Part shown: one piece after another, positions 10,256 to 23,760 of the stretch
Layout of the letters: the number at the start of each line of letters is the position of its first letter
Numbering within the stretch: the stretch's first letter is position 1
Assembly (NCBI GenBank): GCA_948144175.1
Contig: CANXME010000048.1
Span: 84,453 to 148,452, forward strand
Length of the DNA stretch: 64,000 bases
Direction of reading: 5' to 3'
Source: Closterium sp. NIES-65
Taxonomy: Eukaryota; Streptophyta; Zygnematophyceae; Desmidiales; Closteriaceae
Position numbers and translations under genes: made by a program
The notes under the pieces: model-generated
Databases searched by the model: none
What the model saw: the letters and a program-made list of their open reading frames with translations, nothing else
What the model was told of the DNA's origin: nothing

Positions 10256-13200
10256 GGAGAATGGGGCGGGGTGATGGAAAGCGGGAGAATGGGGCGGGGT
10301 GATGGAAAGCGGGAGAATGGGGCAGGATGATGGAAAGCGGGAGAATGGGGCAGGATGATGGAAAGCGGGAGAATGGGGAGGGGTGATGGAAAGCGGGCGA
10401 ATGGGGCGGGGTGATGGAAGGCAAGAGAATCGGGCGGGGTGATGGAAGGAGGGAAAATGGGGCGGGGTGATGGATGGAGGGAGAATGGGACGGGGTGATG
10501 GAAAGCGGGAGAATGGGGCTGGGTGTTAGGAAGCGGGAGAATGGGGCGGGGTGATGGAAAGCGGTACAATGGGGCGGGGTCATGGAAAGCGGGAGAATGG
10601 GGCGGGGTGATGGAAGGAGGGAGATTGGGGCGGGGTGATGGAAGCAACGAGAATGGGGAGGGGTGATGGAAAGCGGGAGAATGGGGCGGGGTGATGGAAA
10701 ACGGGAAAATAGGGCGGGGTGATGGAAAGTGGGAGAATGGGGCGGGGTGATGGAAGCAAGGAGAATGGGGAGGGGTGATGGAAGGAGGGAGAATGGGGCG
10801 GGGTGATGGAAAGAGGGAGAATGGGGCGGGGTGATGGAAAGCGGGAGAATGGGGCGGGGTGATGGAAAGCGGGAGAATGGGGCGGGGTGATGGAAAGCGG
10901 GAGAATTGGGCGGGGTGATGGAAAGCGGGAGAATGGGACGGGGTGATGGAAAGCGGGAGAATGTGGCGGGGTGATGGAAGGAGAGAGAATGGGGCGGGGT
11001 GATGGAAAGCAGGAGAATGGGGCGGGGTGATGGAAAGCAAGAGAATGGGGCCGGGTGATGGACAGCGGGAGAATGGGGCGGGGTGATGGAAAGTGGGAGA
11101 ATGGGGCGGGGTGATGGAAAGCGAGAGAATGGGGCGGGGTGATGGAAAGCGGGAGAATGGGGCGGGGTGATGGAAAGCGGGAGAATGGGGCGGGATGATG
11201 AAAGGAGGGAGAATGGGGTGGGGTGATGGAAGGAGGGAGATTGGGGCGGGGTGATGGAAAGCGGGAGAAGGGGGCGAGGTGATGGAAAGCGGGAGAATAG
11301 GGCGGGGCTATACAATGCGGGAGACTGGGGCAGGGTGAGGGAAAGCGGGAGAATGGGGCGGGGTGATCGAAAGCGGGAGAATGGGGCAGGGTGATGGAAA
11401 GCAGGAGAATGGGGCGGGGTTATGGAAGGAGGGAGAATGGGGCGGGGTGATGGAGGGAGGGAGAATGGGGCGGGGTGATGGAAATCAGGAGAATGGGGCA
11501 GGGTGATGGAAAGCGTGAGAATGGGGCGGTGTGATGGAAAGCGGGAGAATGGGGCAAGGTGATGGAAAGCGGGAGAATGGGGCGGGGTGATGGAAAGCGG
11601 GAGAATGGGGTGGGGTGATGGAAAGCGGGAGAATGGGGCGGAGTGATGGAAAGCGGGAGAATGGGGCGGGGTGATGGAAGGAGGGAGAATGGGGCGGGGT
11701 GATGGAAGGCGGGAGGATGGGGCAAGGTGGTGGAAAGCGGGAGAATGGGGCGGGGTGATGGAAAGCAGGAGAATGGGGCGGGGTGATGTAAGGAGGGAGA
11801 ATGGGGCGGGGTGATGGAAGGAGGGAGAATGGGGCGGGGTGATGGAAGGAGGGAGAATGGGGCGGGGTGATAGAAAGCGGGAGAACGGGGCGGGGGGATG
11901 GAAAGCGGGAGAATGGGGCGGGGTGATGGAAAGCAGGAGAATGGGGTGGGGTGATGGAAAGCGGGAGAATGGGACGGGGTGATGGAAACGGGAGAATGGG
12001 GCGGGGTGATGGAAAGCGGGAGAATGGGGCCGGGTGATGGAAAGCGGGAGAATGGGGCGGGGTGATGGAAAGCGGGAGAATGTGGTGGGGTGATGGAAAG
12101 CGGGAGAATGGGGCGGGGTAATGGAAAGCGGGAGAATAAGGCGGGGTGATGGAAGGAGGGAGAATGGGGCGGGGTGATGGAAAGCGGGAGAATGGGGCGG
12201 GGTGATGGAAAGCGGGAGAATGGGGCGGGGTGATGGAACGCTGGAGAATGGGGCGGGGTGATGGAAAGCAGGAGAATGGGGCGGGGTGATGGAAAGTGGG
12301 AGAATAGGGCGGGGTGATGGAAGGAGGGAGAATGGGGCGCGGTGATGGAAGGAGGGAGAATGGGGTGGGGTGATAGAAAGCGGGAGAATGGGGCGGGGTG
12401 ATGGAAAGCGTGAGAATGGGGCGATGTTATGGAAAGCAGGAGAATGGGGCAGGGTGATGGAAAACGGGAGAATGGGGCGGGGTGATGGAAAGCGGGAGAA
12501 TGGGGCGGGGTGATGGAAAGCGGGAGAATGGGGCGGGGTGATGGAAAGTAGGAGAATGGGGCGAGGTGATGGAAAGCGGGAGAATGGGGCAGGGTGATGG
12601 AAGGAGGGAGAATGGGGCGCGGTGATGGAGGGAGGGAGAATGGGGCCGGGTGATGGAAAGCGGGAGAATGGGGCGGGGTGATGGAAAGCGGGAGAATGGG
12701 GCGGGGTGATGGAAAGCGGGAGAATGGGGCGGGGTGATGGAAAGCGGAAGAATGGGGCGGGGTGATGGAAAGCTGGAGAATGGGGCGGGGTGATGCAAAG
12801 TGGGAGAACGGAGCGGGGTGATGGAAAGCGGGAGAATGGGGCGGGGTGATGGAACGCTGGTGAATGGGGTGGGGTGATGGAAAGCAGGAGAATGGGGCAG
12901 GGTGATGGAAACTGGGAGAATGGGGTGGGGTGATGGAAGGAGGGAGAATGGGGCGGGGTGATGGAAAGCAGGAGAATGGGGCGGGGTGATGGAAAGCGGG
13001 AGAATGGGGCGAGGTGATGGAAAGCGGGAGAATGGGGCAGGGTGATGCAAGGAGGGAGAATGGGGTGCGGTGATGGAAGGAGGGAGAATGGGGTGGGGTG
13101 ATGGAAGCGGGACAATGGGGCGGGGGGATGGAAAGCAGGAGAATGGGGCGAGGTGATGGAACGCGGGAGAATAGGGCAGGGTGATGGAAGGAGGGAGAAT

Positions 13201-13530
13201 GGGGCGCACTGAAGGAAGGAGGGAGAATGGGGCGGGGTGATGGAAAGCGGGAGAATAAGGCGGGGTGATGGAAAGCGGGAGAATGGGGTGGGGTGATGGA
13301 AAGTAGGAGAACAGGGCGGGGTGATGGAAAGCGGGAGAATGGGGCGGGGTGATGGAAAGCTGGAGAATGGGGCGGGGTGATGGAAAGCGGGAGAATGGGG
13401 CGGGGTGATGGAATGCGGGAGAATGGGGCGGGGTGATGGAAAGCGGGAGAATGGGGCGGGGTGATGGAAAGCGGGAGAATTGGGCGGGGTGATGCAAGGA
13501 GGGAGAATGGGGTGGGGTGATGGAAGGAGG
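10256..13530 (+). repeat. Higher-order block of the 28-bp array, left member of a pair of about 3.3 kb
   Basis: Variant strings here recur about 3.28 kb downstream. Examples are the ATAAGG-containing monomers near 12130 and 15405, and TGATGCAAAGTGGGAGAACG near 12793 and 16068. A landmark set of unusual monomers (GAGATTGGG, GAGAAGGGGGCGAGG, CTATACAATGC, GAGACTGGGG) starts at 11237 in a more diverged form than its three later copies. Boundaries are approximate and set by the landmark offset. Confidence 0.55.
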
Positions 13531-16500
13531 GAGATTGGGCCGGGGTGATGGAAAGCGGGAGAAGGGGGCGAGGTGATGGAAAGCGGGAGAATAGGGCGGG
13601 GCTATGAAATGCGGGAGACTGGGGCGGGGTGAGGGAAAGCGGGAGAATGGGGCGGGGTTATGGAAAGCGGGAGAATGGGGCGGGGTGATGGAAAGCAGGA
13701 GAATGGGGCGGGGTTATGGAAAGAGGGAGAATGGGGCGGGGTGATGGAAGGAGGGAGAATGGGGCGGGGTGATGGAAAGCAGGAGAATGGGGCGCGGTGA
13801 TGGAAAGCGTGAGAATAGGGCGGTGTGATGGAAAGCGGGGGAATGGGGCGGGGTGACGGAAGGAGGGAGAATGGGGAGGGGTGATGGAAAGCGGGAGAAT
13901 GGGATGGGGTGATGGAAAGCGGGAGAATGGGGCGGGGTGATGGCAAGCGGGAGAATGGGGCGGGGTGATGGAAAGCGGGAGAATGGGGCGGGGTGTTGGA
14001 AAGCGGGAGAATGGAGCGGGTGATGGAAAGCGGGAGATTGGGGCAGGGTGATGGAAAGCGGGAGAATGGGGCGGGGTGATGGAAAGCGGGAGAATGGGAC
14101 GGGGTGATGGAAAGCGGGAGAATTGGGCGGGGTGATGGAAAGCGGGAGAATGGGGTGGGGTGATGGAAAGAGGGAGAATGGGACGGGGTGATGGAAAGCT
14201 GGAGAATGGGGCGTGATGATGGAAAGCGGGAGAATGGGACGGGGTGATGGAAAGCGGGAGAATGGGGCGGGGTGATGGAAAGCGGGAGAATGGGGCGGGG
14301 TAATGGAAGGAGGGAGAATGGGGCGGGGTCATGGAAGGAGGGAGAATGGTGCGGGGTGATGGAAAGCAGGAGAATGGGGAGGGGTGATGGAAAGCGGGAG
14401 AATGGGGCGGGGTGATGGAAAGCGGAAGAATGGGGCGGGGGTGATGGAAAGCGGGAGAATGGGGTGGGGTGATGGAAAGCGGGAGAATGGGGCGGGGTGA
14501 TGGAAAGTGGGGGAATGGGGCGGGGTGATGGATAGCGGGAGAATGGGGCGGGGTGACGGAAAGCGGGAAAATGGGGCGGGGTGATGGAAAGCGGGAGAAT
14601 GGGGCTGGGTGATGGAATGCGGAAGAATGGGGCGGGGTGATGGAAAGCAGGAGAATGGAGCGGGGTGATGGAAGGAGGGAGAATGGGGCGGGGTGATGGA
14701 AGGAGGGAGAATGGGGCGGGGTGATGGAAATCAGGAGAATGGGGCAGGGTGATGGAAAGCGTGAGAATGGGGCGGTGTGATGGAAAGCGGGAGAATGGGG
14801 CAAGGTGATGGAAAGTGGGAGAATGGGGCGGGGTGATGGAAAGCGGGAGAATGGGGCGGGGTGATGGAAAGCGGGAGAATGGGGCGGGGTGATGGAAAGC
14901 GGGAGAATGGGGCGGAGTGATGGAAAGCGGGAGAATGGGGCGGGGTGATGGAAGGAGGGAGAATGGGGCGGGGTGATGGAAGGCGGGAGAATGTGGCAAG
15001 GTGGTGGAAAGCGGGAGAATGGGGCGGGGTGATGGAAAGCAGGAGAATGGGGCGGGGTTATGTAAGGAGGGAGAATGGGGCGGGGTGATGGAAGGAGGGA
15101 GAATGGGGCAGGGTGATGGAAGGAGGGAGAATGGGGCGGGGTGATAGAAAGCGGGAGAATGGGGCGGGGGGATGGAAAGCGGGAGAATGGGGCGGGGTGA
15201 TGGAAAGCAGGAGAATGGGGTGGGGTGATGGAAAGCGGGAGAATGGGACGGGGTGATGGAAACGGGAGAATGGGGCGGGGTGATGGAAAGCGGGAGAATG
15301 GGGCGGGGTGATGGAAAGCGGGAGAATGGGGCAGGGTGATGGAAAGCGGGAGAATGGGGCGAGGTGATGGAAAGCGGGAGAATGGGGCGGGGTAATGGAA
15401 AGCGGGAGAATAAGGCGGGGTGATGGAAGGAGGGAGAATGGGGCGGGGTGATGGAAAGCGGGAGAATGGGGCGGGGTGATGGAAAGCGGGAGAATGGGGC
15501 GGGGTGATGGAACGCTGGAGAATGGGGCGGGGTGATGAAAAGCAGGAGAATGGGGCGGGGTGATGGAAAGTGGGAGAATAGGGCGGGGTGATGGAAGGAG
15601 GGAGAATGGGGCGCGGTGATGGAAGGAGGGAGAATGGGGTGGGGTGATAGAAAGCGGGAGAATGGGGCGGGGTGATGGAAAGCGTGAGAATGGGGCGATG
15701 TTATGGAAAGCGGGAGAATGGGGCAGGGTGATGTAAAACGGGAGAATGGGGCGGGGTGATGGAAAGCGGGAGAATGGGGCGGGGTGATGGAAAGCGGGAG
15801 AATGGGGCGGGGTGATGGAAAGCAGGAGAATGGGGCGAGGTGATGGAAAGCTGGAGAATGGGGCAGGGTGATGGAAGGAGGGAGAATGGGGCGCGGTGAT
15901 GGAGGGAGGGAGAATGGGGCGGGGTGATGGAAAGCGGGAGAATGGGGCGGGGTGATGGAAAGCGGGAGAATGGGGCGGGGTGATGGAAAGCGGGAGAATG
16001 GGGCGGGGTGATGGAAAGTGGAAGAATGGGGCGGGGTGATGGAAAGCTGGAGAATGGGGCGGGGTGATGCAAAGTGGGAGAACGTGGCGGGGTGATGGAA
16101 AGCGGGAGAATGGAGCGGGGTGATGGAACGCTGGTGAATGGGGTGGGGTGATGGAAAGCAGGAGAATGGGGCAGGGTGATGGAAAGTGGGAGAATGGGGT
16201 GGGGTGATGGAAGGAGGGAGAATGGGGCGGGGCGATGGAAAGCAGGAGAATGGTGCAAGGTGATGGAAAGCGGGAGAATGGGGCGAGGTGATGGAAAGCG
16301 GGAGAATGGGGCAGGGTGATGCAAGGAGGGAGAATGGGGTGCGGTGATGGAAGGAGGGAGAATGGGGTGGGGTGATGGAAAGCGGGAGAATGGGGCGGGG
16401 GAATGGAAAGCGGGAGAATGGGGCGAGGTGATGGAACGCGGGAGAATAGGGCAGGGTGATGGAAGGAGGGAGAATGGGGCGCAGTGATGGAAGTAGGGAG

Positions 16501-16805
16501 AATGGGGCGGGGTGATGGAAAGCGGGAGAATGAGGCGGGGTGATGGAAAGCGGGAGAATGGGGTGGGGTGATGGAAAGTAGGAGAACAGGGCGGGGTGAT
16601 GGAAAGCGGGAGAATGGGGCGGGGTGATGGAAAGCTGGAGAATGGGGCGGGGTGATGGAAAGCGGGAGAATGGGGCGGGGTGATGGAATGCGGGAGAATG
16701 GGGCGGGGTGATGGAAAGCGGGAGAATGGGGCGGGGTGATGGAAAGCGGGAGAATGGGGCGGGGTGATGCAAGGAGGGAGAATGGGGTGGGGTGATGGAA
16801 GGAGG
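13531..16805 (+). repeat. Higher-order block of the 28-bp array, defined by the GAGATTGGGCC landmark (3275 bp)
   Basis: The landmark GAGATTGGGCC, followed by GAGAAGGGGGCGAGG, CTATGAAATGCGG, GAGACTGGGGCGG and GTGAGGGAAAGCGG, begins at 13531, 16806 and 20193. The interval here is 3275 bp. The first part matches the block after 16806 (for example CGGGGTGACGGAAAGCGG near 14550 and 17800). The later part matches the preceding block. The array therefore grew by overlapping duplications with shifting ends and is not a clean higher-order ladder. Confidence 0.6.
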
Positions 16806-19800
16806 GAGATTGGGCCGGGGTGATGGAAAGCGGGAGAAGGGGGCGAGGTGATGGAAAGCGGGAGAATAGGGCGGGGCTATGAAATGCGGGAGACTGGGGC
16901 GGGGTGAGGGAAAGCGGGAGAATGGGGCGGGGTTATGGAAAGCGGGAGAATGGGGCGGGGTGATGGAAAGCAGGAGAATGGGGCGGGGTTATGGAAGGAG
17001 GGAGAATGGGGCGGGGTGATGGAAGGAGGGAGAATGGGGCGGGGTGATGGAAAGCAGGAGAATGGGGCGCGGTGATGGAAAGCGGGGGAATGGGGCGGGG
17101 TGATGGAAGGAGGGAGAATGGGGAGGGGTGATGGAAAGCGGGAGAATGGGACGGGGTGATGGAAAGCGGGAGAATGGGGCGGGGTGATGGAAAGCGGGAG
17201 AATGGGGCGGGGTGATGGAAAGCGGGAGAATGGGACGGGGTGTTGGAAAGCGGGAGAATGGAGCGGGTGATGGAAAGCGGGAGATTGGGGCAGGGTGATG
17301 GAAAGCGGGAGAATGGGGCGGGGTGATGGAAAGCGGGAGAATGGGACGGGGTGATGGAAAGCGGGAGAATTGGGCGGGGTGATGGAAAGCGGGAGAATGG
17401 GGTGGGGTGATGGAAAGAGGGAGAATGGGACAGGGTGTTGGAAAGCTGGAGAATGGGGCGTGATGATTGAAAGCGGGAGAATGGGACGGGGTGATGGAAA
17501 GCGGGAGAATGGGGCGGGGTGATGGAAAGCGGGAGAATGGGGCGGGGTAATGGAAGGAGGGAGAATGGGGCGGGGTCATGGAAGGAGGGAGAATGGTGCG
17601 GGGTGATGGAAAGCAGGAGAATGGGGAGGGGTGATGGAAAGCGGGAGAATGGGGCGGGGTGATGGAAAGCGGAAGAATGGGGCGGGGGTGATGGAAAGCG
17701 GGAGAATGGGGTGGGGTGATGGAAAGCGGGAGAATGGGGCGGGGTGATGGAAAGTGGGGGAATGGGGCGGGGTGATGGATAGCGGGAGAATGGGGCGGGG
17801 TGACGGAAAGCGGGAAAATGGGGCGGGGTGATGGAAAGCGGGAGAATGGGGCTGGGTGATGGAATGCGGAAGAATGGGGCGGGGTGATGGAAAGCAGGAG
17901 AATGGAGCGGGGTGATGGAAGGAGGGAGAATGGGGTGAGGTGATGGAAGAAGGGAGAATGGGGCGGGGTGATGGAAAGCGGGAGAATGGGGCGGGGTGAT
18001 GGAAAGCGGGAGAATGGGGCGGGGTGATGGAAAGCGGGAGAATGGGGCGGGGTGATGGAAAGCGGGAGAATGGGGCAGGGTGATGGAAAGCGGGAGAATG
18101 GGGCGGGGTGATGGAAGGAGGGAGAATGGGGTGAGGTGATGGAAGAAGGAAGAATGGGGCGTGGTGATGGAAAGCGGGAGAATTGGGCGGGGTGATGGAA
18201 AGCGGGAGAATGGGGCGGGGTGATGGAAAGCAGGAGAATGGGGCGGGGTGATGGAAAGCGGGGGAATGGGGCGGGGTGATGGATAGCGGGAGAATGGGGC
18301 GGGGTGACGGAAAGCAGGAAAATGGGGCGAAGAGATGGAAAGCGGGAGAATGGGGCTGGGTGATGGAATGCGGAAGAATAGGGCGGGGTGATGGAAAGCA
18401 GGAGAATGGGGTGGGGTGATGGAAGGAGGGAGAATGGCGCGGGGTGATGGAAGGAGGGAGAATGGGGCGAGGTGATGGAAAGCGGGAGAATGGGGCAGGG
18501 TGATGGAAAGCGGGAGAATGGGGCGGGGTGATGGAAAGCGGGAGAATGGGCCGGGGTGATGGAAGGAGGGAGAATGGGGCAGGGTGATGGAAAGCGGGAG
18601 AATGGGGCGGGGTGATGGAAAGCGGGAGAATGGGGCGGGGTGATGCAAAGCGGGAGAATGAGGCGGGGTGATGGAATGCGGGAGAATGAGGCGGGGTGAT
18701 GGAAAGCAGGAGTATGGGGCGGGGTGATGGAAGGAGGGAGAATGGGGCGGGGTGATGGAAGGAGGGAGAATGGGGCGGGGTGATTGAAAGCGGGAGAATG
18801 GGGCGGGGTGATGGAAAGCGGGAGAATGGGACGGGGTGATGGAAAGCGGGAGAATGGGTCGGGGTGATGGAAAGCGGGAGAATGGGGTCGGGTGATGCAA
18901 AGTGGGAGAATGGGGTGGGGCGATGGAAAGCGGGAGAATGGGGCGGGGTGATGGAAGGAGGGAGAATGGGTCGGGGTGATGGAAGGAGGGAGAATGGGGC
19001 GGGGAGATGGAAGGAGGGAGAATGGGGAGGGGTGATGGAAAGTGGGAGAATGGGGCGGGTGATGGAAAGCGAGAAAATGGGGCGGGGTGATGGAAAGCGG
19101 GAGAATGGGGCGGGGTGATGGAAAGCGAGAGAATGGGGCGGGGTGATGGAAAGCGGGAGAATGGGGCGTGGTGATGGAAAGCGGGAGAATTGGGCGGGGT
19201 GATGGAAAGCGGGAGAATGGGGCGGGGTGATGGAGAGCGGGAGAATGGGGCGGGGTGATGGAAAGCTGGGGAATGGGGCGGGGTGATGGATAGCGGGAGA
19301 ATGGGGCGGGGTGACGGAAAGCAGGAAAATGGGGCGGGGTGATGGAAGGCGGGATAATGGGGCTGGGTGATGGAATGCGGAAGAATAGGGCGGGGTGATG
19401 GAAAGCAGGAGAATGGGGTGGGGTGATGGAAGGAGGGAGAATGGCGCGGGGTGATGGAAGGAGGGAGAACGGGGCGGGGTGATGGAAAGCGGGAGAATGG
19501 GGCGGGATGATGGAAAGCGGGAGAATGGGGCGGGGTGATGGAAAGCGGGAGAATGGGCCGGGGTGATGGAAGGAGGGAGAATGGGGCAGGGTGATGGAAA
19601 GCGGGAGAATGGGGCGGGGTGATGGAAAGCGGGAGAATGGGGTGGGGTGATGGAAAGCGGGAGAATGGGGCGGGGTGATGGAAAGCGGGAGAATGAGGCG
19701 GGGTGATGGAAAGCGGGAGTATGGGGCGGGGTGATGGAAGGAGGGAGAATGGGGCGGGGTGATGGAAGGAGGGAGAATGGGGCGGGATGATGGAAAGCGG

Positions 19801-20192
19801 GAGAATGGGGCGGGGTGATGGAAAGCGGGAGAATGGGGCGGGGTGATGGAAAGAGAGAGATTGGGTCGGGGTGATGGAAAGCGGGAGAATGGGGTCTGGT
19901 GATGCAAAGTGGGAGAATGGGGTGGGGCGATGGAAAGCGGGAGAATGGGGTGGGGTGATGGAAAGTAGGAGAACAGGGCGGGGTGATGGAAAGCGGGAGA
20001 ATGGGGCGGGGTGATGGAAAGCTGGAGAATGGGGCGGGGTGATGGAAAGCGGGAGAATGGGGCGGGGTGATGGAATGCGGGAGAATGGGGCGGGGTGATG
20101 GAAAGCGGGAGAATGGGGCGGGGTGATGGAAAGCGGGAGAATGGGGCGGGGTGATGCAAGGAGGGAGAATGGGGTGGGGTGATGGAAGGAGG
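16806..20192 (+). repeat. Higher-order block of the 28-bp array (3387 bp)
   Basis: The block runs from the second to the third copy of the GAGATTGGGCC landmark. It ends with a run of monomers (19930-20192) closely matching 16550-16805, including AAAGTAGGAGAACAGGGCGG and GGAATGCGGGAG. A segment at 18864-19118 recurs at 22473-22727 (offset 3609) with no difference noticed, so this block and the next share most of their content. Confidence 0.65.
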
Positions 20193-23100
20193 GAGATTGG
20201 GCCGGGGTGATGGAAAGCGGGAGAAGGGGGCGAGGTGATGGAAAGCGGGAGAATAGGGCGGGGCTATGAAATGCGGGAGACTGGGGCGGGGTGAGGGAAA
20301 GCGGGAGAATGGGGCGGGGTTATGGAAAGCGGGAGAATGGGGCGGGGTGATGGAAAGCAGGAGAATGGGGCGGGGTTATGGAAGGAGGGAGAATGGGGCG
20401 GGGTGATGGAAGGAGGGAGAATGGGGCGGGGTGATGGAAAGCAGGAGAATGGGGCGCGGTGATGGAAAGCGGGGGAATGGGGCGGGGTGATGGAAGGAGG
20501 GAGAATGGGGAGGGGTGATGGAAAGCGGGAGAATGGGACGGGGTGATGGAAAGCGGGAGAATGGGGCGGGGTGATGGAAAGCGGGAGAATGGGGCGGGGT
20601 GATGGAAAGCGGGAGAATGGGACGGGGTGTTGGAAAGCGGGAGAATGGAGCGGGTGATGGAAAGCGGGAGATTGGGGCAGGGTGATGGAAAGCGGGAGAA
20701 TGGGGCGGGGTGATGGAAAGCGGGAGAATGGGACGGGGTGATGGAAAGCGGGAGAATTGGGCGGGGTGATGGAAAGCGGGAGAATGGGGTGGGGTGATGG
20801 AAAGAGGGAGAATGGGACGGGGTGTTGGAAAGCTGGAGAATGGGGCGTGATGATGGAAAGCGGGAGAATGGGACGGGGTGATGGAAAGCGGGAGAATGGG
20901 GCGGGGTGATGGAAAGCGGGAGAATGGGGCGGGGTAATGGAAGGAGGGAGAATGGGGCGGGGTCATGGAAGGAGGGAGAATGGTGCGGGGTGATGGAAAG
21001 CAGGAGAATGGGGAGGGGTGATGGAAAGCGGGAGAATGGGGCGGGGTGATGGAAAGCGGAAGAATGGGGCGGGGGTGATGGAAAGCGGGAGAATGGGGTG
21101 GGGTGATGGAAAGCGGGAGAATGGGGCGGGGTGATGGAAAGTGGGGGAATGGGGCGGGGTGATGGATAGCGGGAGAATGGGGCGGGGTGACGGAAAGCGG
21201 GAAAATGGGGCGGGGTGATGGAAAGCGGGAGAATGGGGCTGGGTGATGGAATGCGGAAGAATGGGGCGGGGTGATTGAAAGCAGGAGAATGGAGCGGGGT
21301 GATGGAAGGAGGGAGAATGGGGTGAGGTGATGGAAGAAGGGAGAATGGGGGGGTGATGGAAAGCGGGAGAATGGGGCGGGGTGATGGAAAGCGGGAGAAT
21401 GGGGCGGGGTGATGGAAAGCAGGAGAATGGGGCGGGGTGATGGATAGCAGGAGAATGGGGCGGGGTGACGGAAAGCGGGAAAATGGGGCGGGGTGATGGA
21501 AAGCGGGAGAATGGGGCAGGGTGATGGAAAGCGGGAGAATGGGGCGGGGTGATGGAAGGAGGGAGAATGGGGTGAGGTGATGGAAGAAGGGAGAATGGGG
21601 CGGGGTGATGGAAAGCGGGAGAATGGGGCGGGGTGATGGAAAGCGGGAGAATGGGGCGGGGTGATTTAAAGCGGAAGAATGGGGCGTGGTGATGGAAAGC
21701 GGGAGAATTGGGCGGGGTGATGGAAAGCGGGAGAATGGGGCGGGGTGATGGAAGGAGGGAGAATGGGGTGAGGTGATGGAAGAAGGGAGAATGGGGCGGG
21801 GTGATGGAAAGCGGGAGAATGGGGCGGGGTGATGGAAAGCAGGAGAATGGGGCGGGGTGATGGAAAGCGGGGGAATGGGGCGGGGTGATGGATAGCGGGA
21901 GAATGGGGCGGGGTGACGGAAAGCAGGAAAATGGGGCGGGGAGATGGAAAGCGGGAGAATGGGGCTGGGTGATGGAATGTGGAAGAATAGGGCGGGGTGA
22001 TGGAAAGCAGGAGAATGGGGTGGGGTGATGGAAGGAGGGAGAATGGCGCGGGGTGATGGAAGGAGGGAGAATGGGGCGAGGTGATGGAAAGCGGGAGAAT
22101 GGGGCAGGGTGATGGAAAGCGGGAGAATGGGGCGGGGTGATGGAAAGCGGGAGAATGGGCCGGGGTGATGGAAGGAGGGAGAATGGGGCAGGGTGATGGA
22201 AAGCGGGAGAATGGGGCGGGGTGATGGAAAGCGGGAGAATGGGGCGGGGTGATGGAAAGCGGGAGAATGAGGCGGGGTGATGGAATGCGGGAGAATGAGG
22301 CGGGGTGATGGAAAGCGGGAGTATGGGGCGGGGTGATGGAAGGAGGGAGAATGGGGCGTGGTGATGAAAGGAGGGAGAATGGGGCGGGGTGATTGAAAGC
22401 GGGAGAATGGGGCGGGGTGATGGAAAGCGGGAGAATGGGACGGGGTGATGGAAAGCGGGAGAATGGGTCGGGGTGATGGAAAGCGGGAGAATGGGGTCGG
22501 GTGATGCAAAGTGGGAGAATGGGGTGGGGCGATGGAAAGCGGGAGAATGGGGCGGGGTGATGGAAGGAGGGAGAATGGGTCGGGGTGATGGAAGGAGGGA
22601 GAATGGGGCGGGGAGATGGAAGGAGGGAGAATGGGGAGGGGTGATGGAAAGTGGGAGAATGGGGCGGGTGATGGAAAGCGAGAAAATGGGGCGGGGTGAT
22701 GGAAAGCGGGAGAATGGGGCGGGGTGATGGAAAGCGGGAGAATGGGGCAGGGTGATGGAAAGCGGGAGAATGGGGCGTGGTGATGGAAAGCGGGAGAATT
22801 GGGCGGGGTGATGGAAAGCGGGAGAATGGGGCGGGGTGATGGAGAGCGGGAGAATGGGGCGGGGTGATGGAAAGCTGGGGAATGGGGCGGGGTGATGGAT
22901 AGCGGGAGAATGGGGCGGGGTGACGGAAAGCAGGAAAATGGGGCGGGGTGATGGAAGGCGGGATAATGGGGCTGGGTGATGGAATGCGGAAGAATAGGGC
23001 GGGGTGATGGAAAGCAGGAGAATGGGGTGGGGTGATGGAAGGAGGGAGAATGGCGCGGGGTGATGGAAGGAGGGAGAACGGGGCGGGGTGATGGAAAGCG

Positions 23101-23760
23101 GGAGAATGGGGCGGGATGATGGAAAGCGGGAGAATGGGGCGGGGTGATGGAAAGCGGGAGAATGGGCCGGGGTGATGGAAGGAGGGAGAATGGGGCAGGG
23201 TGATGGAAAGCGGGAGAATGGGGCGGGGTGATGGAAAGCGGGAGAATGGGGTGGGGTGATGGAAAGCGGGAGAATGGGGCGGGGTGATGGAAAGCGGGAG
23301 AATGAGGCGGGGTGATGGAAAGCGGGAGTATGGGGCGGGGTGATGGAAGGAGGGAGAATGGGGCGGGGTGATGGAAGGAGGGAGAATGGGGCGGGATGAT
23401 GGAAAGCGGGAGAATGGGGCGGGGTGATGGAAAGCGGGAGAATGGGGCGGGGTGATGGAAAGAGAGAGAATGGGTCGGGGTGATGGAAAGCGGGAGAATG
23501 GAGTCGGGTGATGCAAAGTGGGAGAATGGGGTGGGGCGATGGAAAGCGGGAGAATGGGGCGGGGTGATGGAAGGAGGGAGAATGGGTCGGGGTGATGGAA
23601 GGAGGGAGAATGGGGCGGGGTGATGGAAGGAGGGAGAATGGGGAGGGGTGATGGAAAGTGGGAGAATGGGGCGGGTGATGGAAAGCGAGAAAATGGGGCG
23701 GGGTGATGGAAAGCGGGAGAATGGGGCGGGGTGATGGAAAGCGGGAGAATGGGGTGGGGT
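20193..23760 (+). repeat. Higher-order block of the 28-bp array, copy of the preceding block
   Basis: The block opens with the GAGATTGGGCC landmark at 20193 and follows the order of the 16806 block, with offset about 3390 at first. The offset becomes 3609 after an extra stretch of monomers near 21340-21780. GGGGTCGGGTGATGC lies near 18885 and 22494. To the right, 23500-24360 repeats parts of the block again in shorter form. The right edge is approximate. Confidence 0.55.
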
